DNA of 64,000 bases from Diphasiastrum complanatum (GCA_029204225.1 CM055093.1:29769777-29833776), one strand, 5' to 3'; positions 44,319 to 56,560 are shown, counted from the first letter of the stretch. Notes: generated by a model from the sequence alone, not told the origin. Numbers and translations: made by a program.

Positions 44319-44510
44319 GATATCAGTTCTGTGCGCAGGAGTACTGGTAGGGATCATAGACGGTTGTCTAGGCGCGTGGAGGAGTAATATGAACGGAATT
44401 TGGCAGCGATATTGGTTTTGTGTGCGAGTAGAAGAAGGAGGCGGTAACGAATATAAAAGATAGTGCACATAAGCGATATGTATGGATGCAATATCGGTTC
44501 TGTGCGCACG
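44319..44510. promoter_or_regulatory. Three repeated GATATYGGTTYTGTGYGC motifs upstream of the C fusion gene
   Basis: Copies lie at 44319-44336, 44408-44426 and 44489-44507. The last two are part of an approximately 83-base tandem duplication that also repeats GTAGAAGGAGGCGG. They resemble the TATCGG motifs in element A. They sit just upstream (minus-strand sense) of the ATG at 44305, so a promoter or protein-binding role is possible. Confidence 0.45.
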
Positions 44511-45111
44511 TAGAAGGAGGCGGAAGTAAGAGAACTAAAGGAAGTCGTCTGAAAGCGATATTTAGCGAAAATGCGATGAAAAAAATAAGTGAAAATGGCC
44601 TCGTGATTCGCCACCTTATACCCTCAAACCTCACATGTGTGAGGTTCCGTATGGACAAATCATCGATTGACATGTGTCCACACCATACTCTCGCATGTGT
44701 GGGATTTCTTCAGTCAATGGCAAATCGACACATGGCAAGTATGAACAAATCATCTCGCAACACATGGCAAGTGTATAGGTTTGCACTTGTGGTTATACTT
44801 TGAGCAATCGGGTATTCACATGTGGCATGTTGACCATTGACTCACACGTGTGAAAAAACTATTAAAGGCATGATCCCCGAACATTTTTTTTTCATTTTTT
44901 TTCTTGATTTTATCAAATATCTATTTTGTACGTGCCTAATGTTTCCGGTTTAAGACCCAGAACACTACACTTGCACAAAAGCGATACAGCCTCTAGAGTC
45001 CATACATATTATTTTTGTGCACCAATAGAATAGTTGCTTTTTAAGAGATAGGCTCCCCTCACACAGACCTATAAAGTCCTTAATTAAGGATCCCACTGTA
45101 AGCATGCCAAA
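44511..45111. other. LTR-like flank with CACACGTGTGA-type palindromes
   Basis: Contains CTCACATGTGTGAG (about 44631-44644) and CTCACACGTGTGAA (about 44841-44854), the palindrome class found in other LTRs of the window, and T-rich runs near 44890. No gene is seen. Confidence 0.4.
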
Positions 45112-45889
45112 TGTCATGCCCATGATTGGTCTCGGGTAGTGTGTCCACGCTAGAGATCAGTAGACCAACAACCTGTAAGTTAATTGTGACTATAAGGGAA
45201 TTGGGGCCCTTATGTATAAGGTCATATTAATGGTTGTAGCTCTCACTAGTGATCCTTGATTGTGAGACTAGTAGCTGTATAATGCTGGTGTGATGCCTCA
45301 CTCCTCTTTAAGATTGATCCATAGCTTGGGAGCTAGATCTATTCGATCTAGGTTTGGTTGGGTTGGTTTGTCCATTCCCTTGTGTTGCTTGTGATTGGCA
45401 TGCTTAGAATAGGATTCTTGGTTTAGGATGTTATACCAAACAAGCAACCACAAACGGAACGAATGGTGGACAAACCAACCCAACCAATCTTAGATCGAAC
45501 GGATGTACCTTGGGCTATGGACCAATCTCAAAGAGGAATGAGGATTCACACTAGCAGCATACTGCTACCAGTCATGCAATCAAGCATACACTAGTGAGAG
45601 CTCAATATGTATACTTATACCCTCCAAGGCCCATGCACCACTAGTAGTGCACTGTGACACCTCACTGGACAACTTTGCAGCCTATTTGGGCCACAACATC
45701 CAGTTTCCCAATGACTCACTGATAGACCCCATACAAATCCACCATCGTGAGTTTAGGCCTACAACCATTAATTATGACCTTATACACATAAGGGCCCCAA
45801 TTCCCTTATAGTCACAATTAACTTACGGGTTGTTGGTCTAATGATACCTAGCGTGGACACGCTACCCGAGACCAATCATGGGCATGATA
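45112..45889. repeat. Head-to-head pair of Ty3/gypsy LTRs (inverted repeat)
   Basis: The left arm starts TGTCATGCCCATGATTGG at 45112 in plus orientation and ends near 45435 with GGATGTTATA; it lacks a middle part. The right arm (about 45436-45889) is the same LTR in minus orientation, ending GGGCATGATA. Both are the LTR type of the element at 50754-55190. Together they could fold into a long hairpin. Confidence 0.8.
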
Positions 45890-48383
45890 GAACCGATATC
45901 ACCCGATGGTCTCCACGTCTAATACTAGTTTTGAGACCTCATTGTGGCATATTTATCACAAAGTTTGGTATAACGAACATACTAAGTACTTCAAATCTCT
46001 CTTCCGCCCTTTCTTGCATGTATTCAATACAGCACAACAGAGTCCAACTATTTTTTATAACTATTATGATAGATTTAGGGATATAATCAGTATCCCTCTA
46101 ATCTCTTTGGGTAATTTGTCCTTCATGCATTTTAGTAACCTTATGCATTACTTCCCACAGTCTAAGCAGTGATTAGATAGGACGTACACCAGGCTTTTTG
46201 ACCAATTTAAGAATTCCACTCAATGTAATATATGTAAAAGAAAAGGTCGTTATGTCAAGTACCAAACCGGGTTTGGCTCAATATAATTCCATAAATGGAC
46301 TATAAATCTCTCAAGACATTGTCCTAAATATCAATGTAAACAAATTGATGCAAAACTTTTATCAATTGCTGCAAACATTAGACTAAAGAAGATGTCACAA
46401 AAATGTAAATGCTAAAATAGAAGTTGCAATAGATAGGAACCTAATACCACTTTATTGCACATATTTTAGAAGCTTGGTTGCATGACATTCAAGAATGCAG
46501 CATTGGCCCTATCAATAAGGTGCAAGACAGTATAGATAGTCTACAGCCCTATCACAATAGCTCATAGCTCATCCCAAAACAAAAGTACAAATCCCCTAGA
46601 TTTGGGCACTAGTTACGGGTCTCACTCTACCCAATTGTTTGATAAACTACTGCTTGAGGGTACTTCGCACCTTTGGTAGGGGCTCCAAAACAATATACAT
46701 GAATGTAATCTTGGTAGGGGTATGTCTCAATATCTCAAGTTGAAATAGGCCCTATAGATGGCAAGGATGTTCAGTCACTTGGTGAAAAATCTCACTACAA
46801 ATCTTGGCATGTCAACTACTTCATTTATGACAATTTTGCGATGTCCTCCAAGATAGGTTCTGGTAGTGTGCAACACAAGGTGTCCAAAAAATGTGAGGTT
46901 CTACCTCGTTGACAAGCTTCTCTACGATAACATAATTCAATGCATTGTTAGTGACAACTTGCATGCAGCACAACATTGGACAAGCAAATAAAATCTCAAA
47001 GTAATCTACAAATTCCTAGATGATAAGCTTTATTCTTAAAACACAACAACATTTGTCAAGTTTGAATTGTCAAAAGACTCACAACTCACTAGCTATAAGT
47101 CATTGATTAAAGACATGCAAATCTCAAATTGCAAGTTCTCAATAATTACCTACATAACATTTTCTAACCCAACCCTTAGTGGCATTCTTGATATGCCTCA
47201 ACATTTACCTCCACATCACAGTGGTCCAAGCCTTGAAGGTGTTAATGGCTCTCAAAATACTTTGTAAGAAAATAATGCACTAATACTATGGTGCTTTTGA
47301 GCATTGCTCCAACCATTAAAGATCATGTTACACCAAAATCTCTCCCAGGACTTCTCAATGCTCAACTCCCTATTTCTCAATTGCTCCATTATGGGCCCTT
47401 CCCACTCCAAATGGAGCACAAAAACAACTCTTATTATTTCCTTTCACATAGGGGGTCTTTGTTATCTAAAAGGAGAAATTAAGGGTATAGAAATACTTCC
47501 TGCCATCAATGGTAGCTTTTACCTTGTGATAATGGGAGACATACAAATCCCTACATCTAAGATGTCTATGGCCCCTTGAGGGGTTTGCCAATGATGTCCT
47601 TCAAAGGCACCAATCCCACTCACATTCATTGGACACTGAGCAAATGAAAATGTGAGAATAGTATTTGCAATGGGACATGATCTAAAAGGCTTAGCAAAGC
47701 CCTACCAAGTACCAAACCTTTTCGCAATTGTCAGTGACAACAATTAATTCAATTGAAAGTTGAAAAAAGCTACAACAAATTCCAAATAATATAATACATC
47801 ATAGATATAAGATAATAGTAGCAAAGAAAACCTTAAACCCTACTAGCAAGAGTTCTAAAACATTGAGCATAAAGTTACAAGTGTTCCCCTACAATTGAAA
47901 TGAATTCTATACCATTTCGTGCTTGTTGAACCAATGATGTCACAAACATACTCAAATAGGAGATACACGTGTCTCCTTGTGTAGGCATTGCCACAATTCT
48001 CACATTCACCTCTCTATGCCCTAGGTGCCATGATCCCAAGGGGGATCTCTTGACCTCACCACCTCTTGATCCCTATCCCTTGATAAAAAGGTACTTAAGG
48101 CTCCCCTTTTTATCCTCCTTTCAAGCCTTCTCTAGATAGTAGAGTGTAAACACTTCTAGAATCAAAGCTCAATGTTCAACTTCAATACTACTTCCAACTC
48201 CCTAAGGGCCTAAAACCATACTCTCCCTCTATTTCCTCTTCTTCTCCCTTAATCTTGCCTATTTCCTATCATTACCCTCCCCCTTATTTTACAAGAAGTT
48301 TGAGACCACCCTCCAAGCTTGGGGATGATGCCCACCAAGATCTTCCAAGTGCCCTCCAAGGAACCTCCTTGCTCCAAGGTGCC
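45890..48383. other. No gene recognised
   Basis: Short frames only. 45906-46420 has a plus-strand run with some protein-like character (LWHIYHKVWYNEHTKYFK; a CNICKRKGRYVK stretch) that could be a decayed gag, but it carries stops and I cannot name it. The rest is AT-rich. Confidence 0.5.
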
Positions 48384-48875
48384 TTCAAGCTCCAAGTTCC
48401 ACACAAAGGTGCTCCTCCTTGATCCAAGCAATGTTGGGTGTCTTCAAGCTCCTCTTGTAGATGGCTACCCAAGCTCCAAGCTTTTAAAGGTCCTCCTTTC
48501 CTCATGTGTTGCAAGGAACCAACAAAAGTAGACACACAAGTGGCCTCAAGAATTCACCACCCAAGACTCAAGCAAATGCAAGCAAGCATACATGCTAATC
48601 TAGAACCCCCTTGCTACAACATTCACATTCAAGCTCCAAGTTCCACACAAAGGTGCTCCTCCTTGATCCAAGCAATGTTGGGTGTCTTCAAGCTCCTTTT
48701 GTAGATGGCTACCCAAGCTCCAAGCTTTTGAAGGTCCTCCTTTCCTCATGTGTTGCAAGGAACCAACAAAAGTAGACACACAAGTGGCCTCAAGAATTCA
48801 CCACCCAAGACTCAAGCAAATGCAATCAAGCATACATGCTTATCTAGCACCCCCTTGCTACACCATTCACATTCA
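48384..48875. repeat. 244-base tandem duplication
   Basis: Two nearly identical units begin with TTCAAGCTCCAAGTTCCACA at 48384 and 48628. They differ at only a few positions, so the duplication is recent. The unit is rich in CTCCAAG and CCTCCTT words. No coding function is seen. Confidence 0.92.
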
Positions 48876-49577
48876 CATTCACATAATCACCATCACATAC
48901 TAAGCATGCTCAAGATCCTACCACCATCTAAGTCCCATACCAAAGATAGTGATCCTCTCAAGAGAATGCTCACAACAAGAGTGCTCTCCACTATCAAGAC
49001 CCAACACAAGAGAGTAGATGCTAGCATAACAAGAAATATTCCCCCCTTTATGGGCGCCCTTCTCCTCTCTTATAGATGGGAAATTCCTCCCCTCTAAACA
49101 CTAGAAAGTGCCCTCCCAAGCCAATGGGATGAGAGATGGCAAATGGAAGGTCATGAGTCACTATGGACCAATGAAGAGCCAAGGGACTCCTTCCATAACC
49201 TATGACTCTTGGAATGCCTTTCTTTGGTCATTTGAATAGCTCAAGGGCCCAATTAGGTTTGCACTTTAAATAGGGCCTAATGACTAATACGTTTTTCTAA
49301 TCTTTGGCCCAAGGCCAAATATGTGAACATGGCTCAAGGGTCAATCCCAAGGTTTAGGGGTATGGTCCATTACCCAAGATAAAGGTCCCCTAACACCTCA
49401 CAAGGTTCCATACCTCCATCCAAGGTATAGAAACCTCCATGCCCTTATCCAAGGACATAAATACTTTATCCAAAGGCACCTACCCTGATCAAAGCGTGTT
49501 AGACCATTTAGCCTCCCAAAGACTAAACGGGCACATAGAGGACATTGAAGTGCTGCTAGTTACATAGGTATGTAACA
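48876..49577. other. Probable gypsy 3' LTR region, boundaries uncertain
   Basis: The right end GTATGTAACA (49577) is followed by a polypyrimidine tract TTCCCTCTCCCTAA (49578-49591), the plus-strand image of a polypurine tract ending at an LTR that starts TGTTACATAC on the minus strand. The left boundary was not found. Confidence 0.45.
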
Positions 49578-50545
49578 TTCCCTCTCCCTAATTTTAAATT
49601 TTTCCTTGTAAGAAAAAATTAGGAAAATTTCTATAGAGATCACCTTCCTTCTCCCAGGCATCATCCTTTTCTGATTGGCTCTTGTACTTGACCAAAAATT
49701 TCCGAAGAACTCTATTTCTTAGAGTTTTCAATCGGCGACCAATAATTGCCTTGGGTTTAGGTGGAGAAATCATGGATTCGTCACGAAGCTCTAAGAACTT
49801 CCACAGGGACCAAGACTTCCCCAACATCCAACGAGGGTTTTTACTTACTAACGTGAAAAATTGGATCAATTCCAATGTTAGCTACAAGATTTAGCTTATA
49901 TGCGACCATGTTAACTACTTGGATAATCTTAAAGGGACCGCAATACTTAGGCACCGACTTTGCATGCCTACTAGTTTTCAAATCCCTAGAGTGAGTAGAC
50001 CATCAAAAACACCATGTCATTGACCTTGAATTCCCTATGCTTCCGACATAGATCAACATAGTGACATGCCCTATCTTGGGCACTTCGTATGAAGTCTTTG
50101 GCCAACTGTAACATTTCCTACATATATGCAAGGAAATCAACTACGACTTGCACCTTTAGGTTCTTCATGCCAACACTAAATGGTGATCGAGGTTGACATA
50201 AGCATGAAAGGGTTGAATTTTGTCGTTGAGAGTTTTGCACTATTGTATGCAAATTCCACCAGTGGAAGGTATCTTTCCGATCAGACTCTTGATGGCCCAT
50301 CCTCCATCATCTTGATTGGTTCTTTTCGTTTGATTGTCTGATTCAAGGTGATTCATATAATTCATCCTCAAAGTTGTTTCCAACTTTTCAAACACTGCTT
50401 GCCAGAAGTTTCCAGTGAATTTAGGGTCATGATCATTGACAATATCGCAAGGCAGCCCGTATAGTCGAAAAAGCTTTTCAACAAACTTTGGGCTAGTTCT
50501 GGTTACAAGCTATGATTCACTAGCTATGCTAGAAAGAAGGACTTA
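49578..50545 (-). pseudogene. Ty3/gypsy chromovirus integrase C-terminus with chromodomain, decayed
   Basis: Minus-strand order: EKLFRLYGLPCDIVNDHDPKF (integrase core, near 50470), DNQTKRTNQ (near 50340), the HREFKVNDMVFLMV connection domain (near 50030), then a chromodomain-like end, RNRVLRKFLVKYKSQ and DDAWEKEGDLYRNFPNF (49594-49700). Many frame changes and stops make it non-functional. It is related to the integrase of the 50754-55190 element but not identical. Confidence 0.8.
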
Positions 50546-50753
50546 GGCTAGAAAGCATGAAAGAAAGAATCTTTAATGAGGCTAAAGAAGAGCAATCATC
50601 ATCAACTGAACAAAAGACTACAATGTTGCCCTATATATACCCTACTAATGAACTCCAAAGTAGAAATTCAAAAGTAGAGGGATGTAGAAGGTTTGGAAGG
50701 AAAATAGTGTGCCCCCCCAATAGGAGGACCCCACTCCAAATCAATATGACCAG

Positions 50754-51249
50754 TATAAAGTCCTCACAACAGGATTCTAGCCTAAGCATACCATACAAAA
50801 AAACAACACAAGGGATTAGGTGGTGGATAAACCAACCCAACCAAACCTAGATCGAGCGGATCTAGCCCCCAAGCTATGGATCAATCAGAGTTATGGAAAG
50901 AGGAGTCACACTAGCAGCATGTAGCTACCAATCAAAAAATCAAGCATACACTAGTGAGAGCCCAACAGGTATACTTATACCCTCCAAGGCCCATGCACCA
51001 CTAGTAGTGCACTGTGACACCTCATTGGACACCTCTATAGTCTATCTGGGCCACGTCATCTATTTCCCTAATGACTCACTGATAGACCCATACCAACTCC
51101 ACCACCATGTGTTTAGGCCTACAATCATTAATTATGACCATGTACACATAAGGGCCCCAATTCCCTTATAGTCACAATTAACTTACGGGTTGTTGGTCTA
51201 CCGGTCCCTAGCGTGGACATGCTACCCGAGATCAGTCATGGGCATGACA
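50754..51249 (-). repeat. 3' LTR of the RT-less chromovirus
   Basis: On the minus strand it runs TGTCATGCCCATGACTGATC to GACTTTATA. It closely matches 54696-55190, with scattered base differences. Confidence 0.88.
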
Positions 51250-51277
51250 TTCTTCCCCCCTTATTCAAGTTCTGTCC

Positions 51278-52740
51278 TCAGAACTTGAAACTGGAAAAGT
51301 TCCTCCTTAAGCTTCCTTCATGTTCCCAGGAATCGTCATCATCCGTACATCCCCTCCATCGAACCAGATGTTCGGTAACAATACGATTTCTCAATAGTTT
51401 AGTTCTTGTATATAAGATCCTTTCGGGTTCAAGATGAGATACACCTGATGATTCATCCAACATGTCCAACTGATCTCCAAATCCAAGATGCTCTCCTTCA
51501 CGCAGACTCTTTTTTAGACGACTTACGTGAAATATGAGATGCACTTGCAATCCATTCAGGAGTTCCAATTGGTAAGCTAAAGATCCAATCTTTTTCAAGA
51601 TCTTAAATGGTCCTCTATGTCTAGGGGATAACTTATAATGCTTGTCGGTACGCATTACAGTTGAATCCTTCGAGATTCTCAAATATACCCAATCTCCCAC
51701 TTGGAAGTCTCTCGGTAATCTTTTCAGATTTGCATAATGTCTGTCCCTATCCTGGGCACTTTGGACATTTTCACGTGCAATCCGTAGCAATTCCTGCATA
51801 TCGTGTAGGAAATTAACTACTTTCTGAAACTTGATCGTCCGAGTCTCATCCGCAATGGGTGATCTAGGCTCAAAACCATACATAAGCATAAATAGGCTAT
51901 AACCGGTAGACCGGTAGCCGAATGCTTACCACTATTATAGGCAAATTCGATTAATGAAAGGTACTTTTCCCAATCAGATTGATGTCTAAAAACATATGCC
52001 CGAAGCATTTTTTCCATCGTCTGATTTGTTCTTTTCGTCTGTTCGTCCGTCTCAGGATGAGCAGAAGAACCCAAGCTCAATGTCATCTCTAGTTTAGCAA
52101 ATACGGCCGACCAAAAGTGACCAGTGAACTTCAGATCATGATCGCTCACAAAATCACTTGGTAATCCGTAAAGCCTAAACAGACGCTCTACAAATATCTG
52201 AGCTAAATTAGAAGCCTTCACAATGGTCTTTACCGAAATAAATGTAGCCAATTTGGTAAGACGGTTGACCACAACCCAAATTGCATCATACTGTTTATTC
52301 ATCCACGGTAACCCAACCATGAAATCTATGGAAATACTATCCCATCTATTATCAAGGACAACCAATGGATGCAACAAACCGCCAGCCTTATGGCGTTTAG
52401 CTTTATTCAACTGGCATTGGTCACACTTGACCACATAAGATTCTACAAAGGGGTTGAGTTTTAGCCAATAAAAATCCCTTTCTACCAAATCCAATGTACG
52501 ATGTATGCCAAGATGTCCTATGCATGGTGAGTCATGACATTCATAAAGAATTTTATTCTTAACAACATCCACATCAGGCACACAAACCTTCCCTTTCCTG
52601 AACAAAAGTTCATTACGGATAAAGAAGTCATCAGTACCCTTTATATCCTTCCTCTCAGACTGATCACCAGTCCGGTCCAGATTCATGACATGGAAATCCA
52701 ACGGCTCAACATAGTCCTGCATCCGAAGCTCTAAGTTTAA
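51278..52740 (-). pseudogene. Chromovirus integrase with chromodomain
   Basis: This enzyme inserts the element; a chromodomain usually guides it to histone marks. Minus-strand order: H2C2 zinc region (HDSPCIGHLGIH, then CDQCQ; about 52500-52400), core Asp in WDSISIDFMVGLP (about 52340), second Asp in PSDFVSDHDLKF (about 52160), Glu in HPETDEQTKRTNQ (about 52040), connection domain PRDFQVGDWVYLRI (about 51700), and chromodomain ending VRWRGCTDDDDSWEHEGSL (about 51330). One frameshift lies near 51900, between GLPV and YGFEPRSP. Otherwise well preserved. No RT or RNase H lies upstream, so this copy could move only with enzymes from elsewhere. Confidence 0.88.
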
Positions 52741-52821
52741 GACTTTGACATCTCAAATCTTAGCGTCCGACCCTGAGGCAAGACGGACCATGTAACGATG
52801 ATCATTGGCCATGGTGGGCAC

Positions 52822-53310
52822 TCAGAGCTTCTGCACAAGTCGAGCATTCAAAAAATTGTGAGTACTACCTGAATCAAATAGCACATCCACGTATTTTCCT
52901 AAAATATTGCCTCTCACACGAAACAATTCATTAGGCTTGAAAGAGAGTGCACTAAAGTTACAAGTACAGTCATAATTATTCAACAAATTGACTTCCAATT
53001 TACCTGTGGGTAAATCCACAGTCATGAAACTTGACGACTTTGCTTTCCGTTCGGGGCACTGTTTGGCATGGTGCTTGGGTTTATTGCAGAGGAAACACAG
53101 ATTTTGTTTAAGTGCCACCAACCGTGCTGTCTTTGACCACCAATTTTTTTTATTCTTCTTCTTCTTTGCGTGTTCGTATGCTTCTGCCTCCAGCTCGTCA
53201 AAAAAATGCTTTTTATGTTTCTTATATTTTTCTTGCTTGGGTTTTGGGGCCGTTTGGCCGTGCACGCTTAATGCATTCATTATGGGTATAATAATTGCTA
53301 AATTAAGCAA
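52822..53310 (-). pseudogene. Gypsy Gag zinc knuckle and aspartic protease, truncated
   Basis: The frame starts near 53310 and carries a Lys-rich stretch (HAKKKKNKKNWW), the CCHC knuckle CFLCNKPKHHAKQC (about 53070-53110) and a retropepsin core VLFDSGSTHNF (about 52850-52880). It stops soon after, with a short protease-integrase junction at 52741-52821. The Gag matrix and capsid regions expected upstream are missing. Confidence 0.82.
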
Positions 53311-53553
53311 TGTCTACAAAAAAACTAAATTTTTAGACCATACGTGCTTTCATTAACAAATTATACCAATGCATCAGCAAATGGGTACTTAAGCAATAAA
53401 AAACTGAAATTAACCATTAATGCAACAAAAATTCATTAACCATTGCTAGCTCAATAAATAATTGCAAAAATTAACTTATCAATTCGTTAAAACTGAAAAA
53501 TTCATTTCGTGCAAAAAATTTACAAGGTCGTAAACACTCTTAAATGTTAAACA

Positions 53554-53576
53554 CCCCCCCCCCCCCCCCCCCCCCC
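53554..53576 (+). repeat. Poly-C tract
   Basis: 23 consecutive C residues inside the chromovirus leader. Such a run is error-prone in sequencing and could form G-quadruplex structures on the opposite strand. Confidence 0.95.
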
Positions 53577-53683
53577 AACGACCTCGGGCTACATCCAACA
53601 GCGAACTCGAGCTATTTCAACACGGCCCATTCCATGCCCAGATTCCATCTCGGACATCAAGCAGGGAGAGCGGAATCTGCGCG

Positions 53684-53684
<1 letters not shown>

Positions 53685-53719
<35 letters not shown>
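53685..53719 (+). repeat. (GA)n microsatellite
   Basis: About 17 GA units in the same leader, in a locally GC-richer patch (53570-53770). Confidence 0.95.
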
Positions 53720-53720
<1 letters not shown>

Positions 53721-54681
53721 ATGCTTTTCTTGGAGGATGAGGGCGATGAAAGCGCCCTCCATCACTCATCATGGTGAAGTAAATCCATGCAGGTAACAGG
53801 GAATAAGGAGGGCGGCTACAGCAAGATTTTCCAGCATCATTTAAGAAGCTTTTTTTCCGACGATTTTTTAAGTTGTTGAATGCAGGAAGCACAAAAGCAA
53901 ATCCCTCTGCTGTTATTTGCAGATTTTTTTGCTTTCACAACGTTTTCTTACTTTTTATAGCTTTCATTCACTTATTTGAAGCATAAGCAAAGTTTTAAAG
54001 CAAGATTTTGCAGGTTTGCTTCACTGTGCCTGAAAAACAGCAGTTATGCTGCCAAATTTTTTCAAAAACCCTAGTTTTTGCAGACATTTAACAACTACTT
54101 TCACAAATAGTCATTTAATCTGAACCCAACCATCCTCAAGAATGGCTTCACAGGCTCACAATCCTGCAAACAAACCATTAGTTTGCGAAAAAACGAAACA
54201 GAAGTCTGTGATTCCACAGTAAGCAGCCTTGCAATCCTGTCAACAACACCAACACTCAACAACTTAGGGTATTTTTGCTTCTATTCCAACCTATTCCCAC
54301 TGATTTAAACCAAACCGGCTTCCAAACAGGCAATAGACAGCATTTAAAATATAGTAACCATTCATAAGAAGAATAAGAGACTGTAGGAAAAAATCCAGCC
54401 AACCAATAAAGTAACTTGTTGCTTTCACAAAGATGCTAACCACAGAGTAATCGGCAACAACAGAATTGACACATAATTCCTTCCAAGAAACCAATTCTAA
54501 AAGCATAAAAACGAACCGATTGTGAACCTCGTAGTGCACTTACCACAATTGCAAATCGAAAAATATTTCCAACGGGAAGAAAATTCCACAATTCCACCGT
54601 TTTGTTGCTTACTCTGTTGGAATATCGAAAGAACGTCGAGATTTCCACTCAGCACTTTCAATGGTAAATCCTGCTTAGACC

Positions 54682-54694
54682 GGCTCTGATACCA
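54682..54694 (-). other. Primer-binding site of the chromovirus
   Basis: TGGTATCAGAGCC on the minus strand, one base from the 5' LTR end, fixing orientation. Confidence 0.88.
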
Positions 54695-54695
54695 A

Positions 54696-55190
54696 TATAA
54701 AGTTCTCACAACAGGATTCTAGCCCAAGCATACCATACAAAGCAACAACACAAGGGAACAGGTGGTGGATAAACCAAGCCAACCAAACCTAGATCGAACG
54801 GATCTAGCCCCCAAGCTATGGATCAATCAGAGTCATGGAAAGAGGAGTCACACTAGCAGCATGTAGCTACTAATCACAAAATCAAGCATACACTAGTGAG
54901 AGCCCAGTAGGTATACTTATATCCTCCAAGGCCCATGCACCACTAGTAGTGCACTGTGACACCTCATTGGACACCTCTGCAGCCTATCTGGGCCACGTCA
55001 TCCAGTTTTCTAATGACTCACTGATAGACCCATACCAACTCCTCCACCATGTGTTTAGGCCTACAACCATTAATTATGACCATGTACACATAAGGGCCCC
55101 AATTCCCTTATACTCACAATTAACTTACGAGTTGTTGGTCTACTGGTCCCTAGCATGGACAGGCTACCCGAGACCAGTCTGGCCATGACA
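54696..55190 (-). repeat. 5' LTR of the RT-less chromovirus
   Basis: It pairs with 50754-51249. On the minus strand it begins TGTCATGGCC and ends ACTTTATA before the primer-binding site. Confidence 0.88.
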
Positions 55191-55552
55191 ACTAGGTCCT
55201 AAATATGTGACCAAATAGGGCCCAAGGCCAATACATGAATAAAAAGGGCCCATAGGCTTGCTTATGCATAATAAAAAATAAAAGTAATGGATGTGGCAAA
55301 TGTAATGAGCTGATTCCATAACTCTTCCATGTAGGAAAACAAAGCCCTCCAAGCATAATCACTATCTGAAAAACAACAATGTAGGTATGCTAAATACTGA
55401 AAAAGCATGAACTAATGGAAATATTGATGGAGAGGACATAAGTCATCACAAAAGATACCCCAAAAGCATCATACAAGTCTAAAGCAAGTGGTAAGCAACT
55501 ACTACAATAATGTGATGTAAATGTAAAAAGGAAATAGCCATGGCTAGCCGGA

Positions 55553-56560
55553 TCATGAGGTAGAGGGAACATCCGTAGTGATATCCAAACCAAGGCCATG
55601 GGAGCTCAAGCCTGATCTGCCAATAATGGTGTATGATAGAAAAATGTCAATAGGCTCCCATGTGGCCTCCTCAATAGGACGACCATCCCATTGTACCAAA
55701 AATTGAATCTGCCGGCGGCGCCAACTATGCTGAAGGCGAACCTGGTGAATGGTAGCTAGTAAGAAAGGGAACACCTTAGGATCTATAAGAAATGTGAGAT
55801 CACGAGGAGCATCATCCTCAATGGCAGCACATAATAGGCTAACATGAAAGTATCACAAGAACATGTAGAAGCAGGTAGTTGTAAACTATATATAACAAGA
55901 CTGAGGCTCTCCAGAATATGATAAGGCCCATAATGTGGTGCAAGCTTCTCAGTAGAAGCGTGGCCCTGAACAAAATGATATCACACAAAACATAGCTGAA
56001 GATAAACCATATCACCTACCTGAAACTCAACATGACGATGATGGTGATCAACAAAAGTCTGATACCATTGTTGGATATGTTGTAAATGAGTAGTAGCCCT
56101 AGAAATAAGCTTTCGAACACCTGATAAGAAAGAAGCAATGGTGACTGGTGTATCATCATGAGGAAGAGGCACCACTTGAAAGCATACCCATGAGCCAATA
56201 AGAAAGGAGAAACTCCAATGCTGGTACTAATAGAGCTATTATAGCTACACTTTGCCAAACATAAATGATGATTCCAATCCTTCCCTGAAGGAGAAACAAA
56301 ATGCCGAAGATAATCCTCAAGGATCCGATTAAGGACCTTAGTTTGCCCATCAGCAGTAGAATGATAAGTAGTACCCATAAGAAGCTATACATCTAAAATG
56401 CACATAAGCTTTCTACAAAAGGGAGATGTAAACTTACTATCCCGATCAAATTGGATATTACATGTGGAGACTGTACAGCCGAAAAATCTCTGATATAAAA
56501 AGAGGTGCGCACTGCTCTCAACTGTAATAGTGTTGTAGATCAGTATAAAATGTGTCTGTT
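55553..56560 (-). pseudogene. Second chromovirus integrase fragment, decayed
   Basis: Minus-strand pieces include TYHSTADGQTKVLNRILEDYL (integrase Glu region, near 56330-56370), ISTSIGVSPFLLAHGY, HVEFQVGDMVYLQL (near 56000) and a chromodomain-like end, RRRQIQFLVQWDGRPIEEATW (near 55650-55710). Frames change repeatedly. The sequence differs from the 51-53 kb element, so it is another family. 55191-55552 holds nothing I can name. Confidence 0.8.

Larger units (their letters stand above)
41284..44510 (-). mobile_element. Element C: diverged relic of the A/B family
   Basis: Defined by two genes homologous to A and B in the same tail-to-tail order: accessory gene (+, 41284-42275) and H3-Ulp1 fusion (-, 42539-44305), plus family motifs at 44319-44510. 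No terminal repeats or transposase were found, so true ends are unknown and the coordinates are minimal. Low similarity to A and B at the base level, with conserved exon ends, points to an older branch. Confidence 0.6.
50754..55190 (-). mobile_element. Ty3/gypsy chromovirus with two LTRs but no RT/RNase H
   Basis: LTRs at 50754-51249 (3') and 54696-55190 (5'), both about 495 bases with TGTCATG starts on the minus strand. Primer-binding site TGGTATCAGAGCC at 54682-54694; polypurine tract AAGGGGGGAAGAA just inside the 3' LTR. Flanks ACCAG and ACTAG are a probable target duplication with one difference. Coding parts are a zinc-knuckle and protease frame (52822-53310) and an integrase with chromodomain (51278-52740). 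The step from protease to integrase shows that reverse transcriptase and RNase H are missing. 53311-54681 has no Gag frame, only microsatellites and AT-rich sequence. Confidence 0.88.

Noticed and set aside
45906-46420. CNICKRKGRYVK stretch as a zinc knuckle of a gag or of a viral coat protein
   Set aside because: The spacing does not fit a CCHC knuckle and stops interrupt the frame.
53617-53892. 91-codon minus frame in the chromovirus leader
   Set aside because: It runs through the GA microsatellite (SLSLSL) and has no Gag character.
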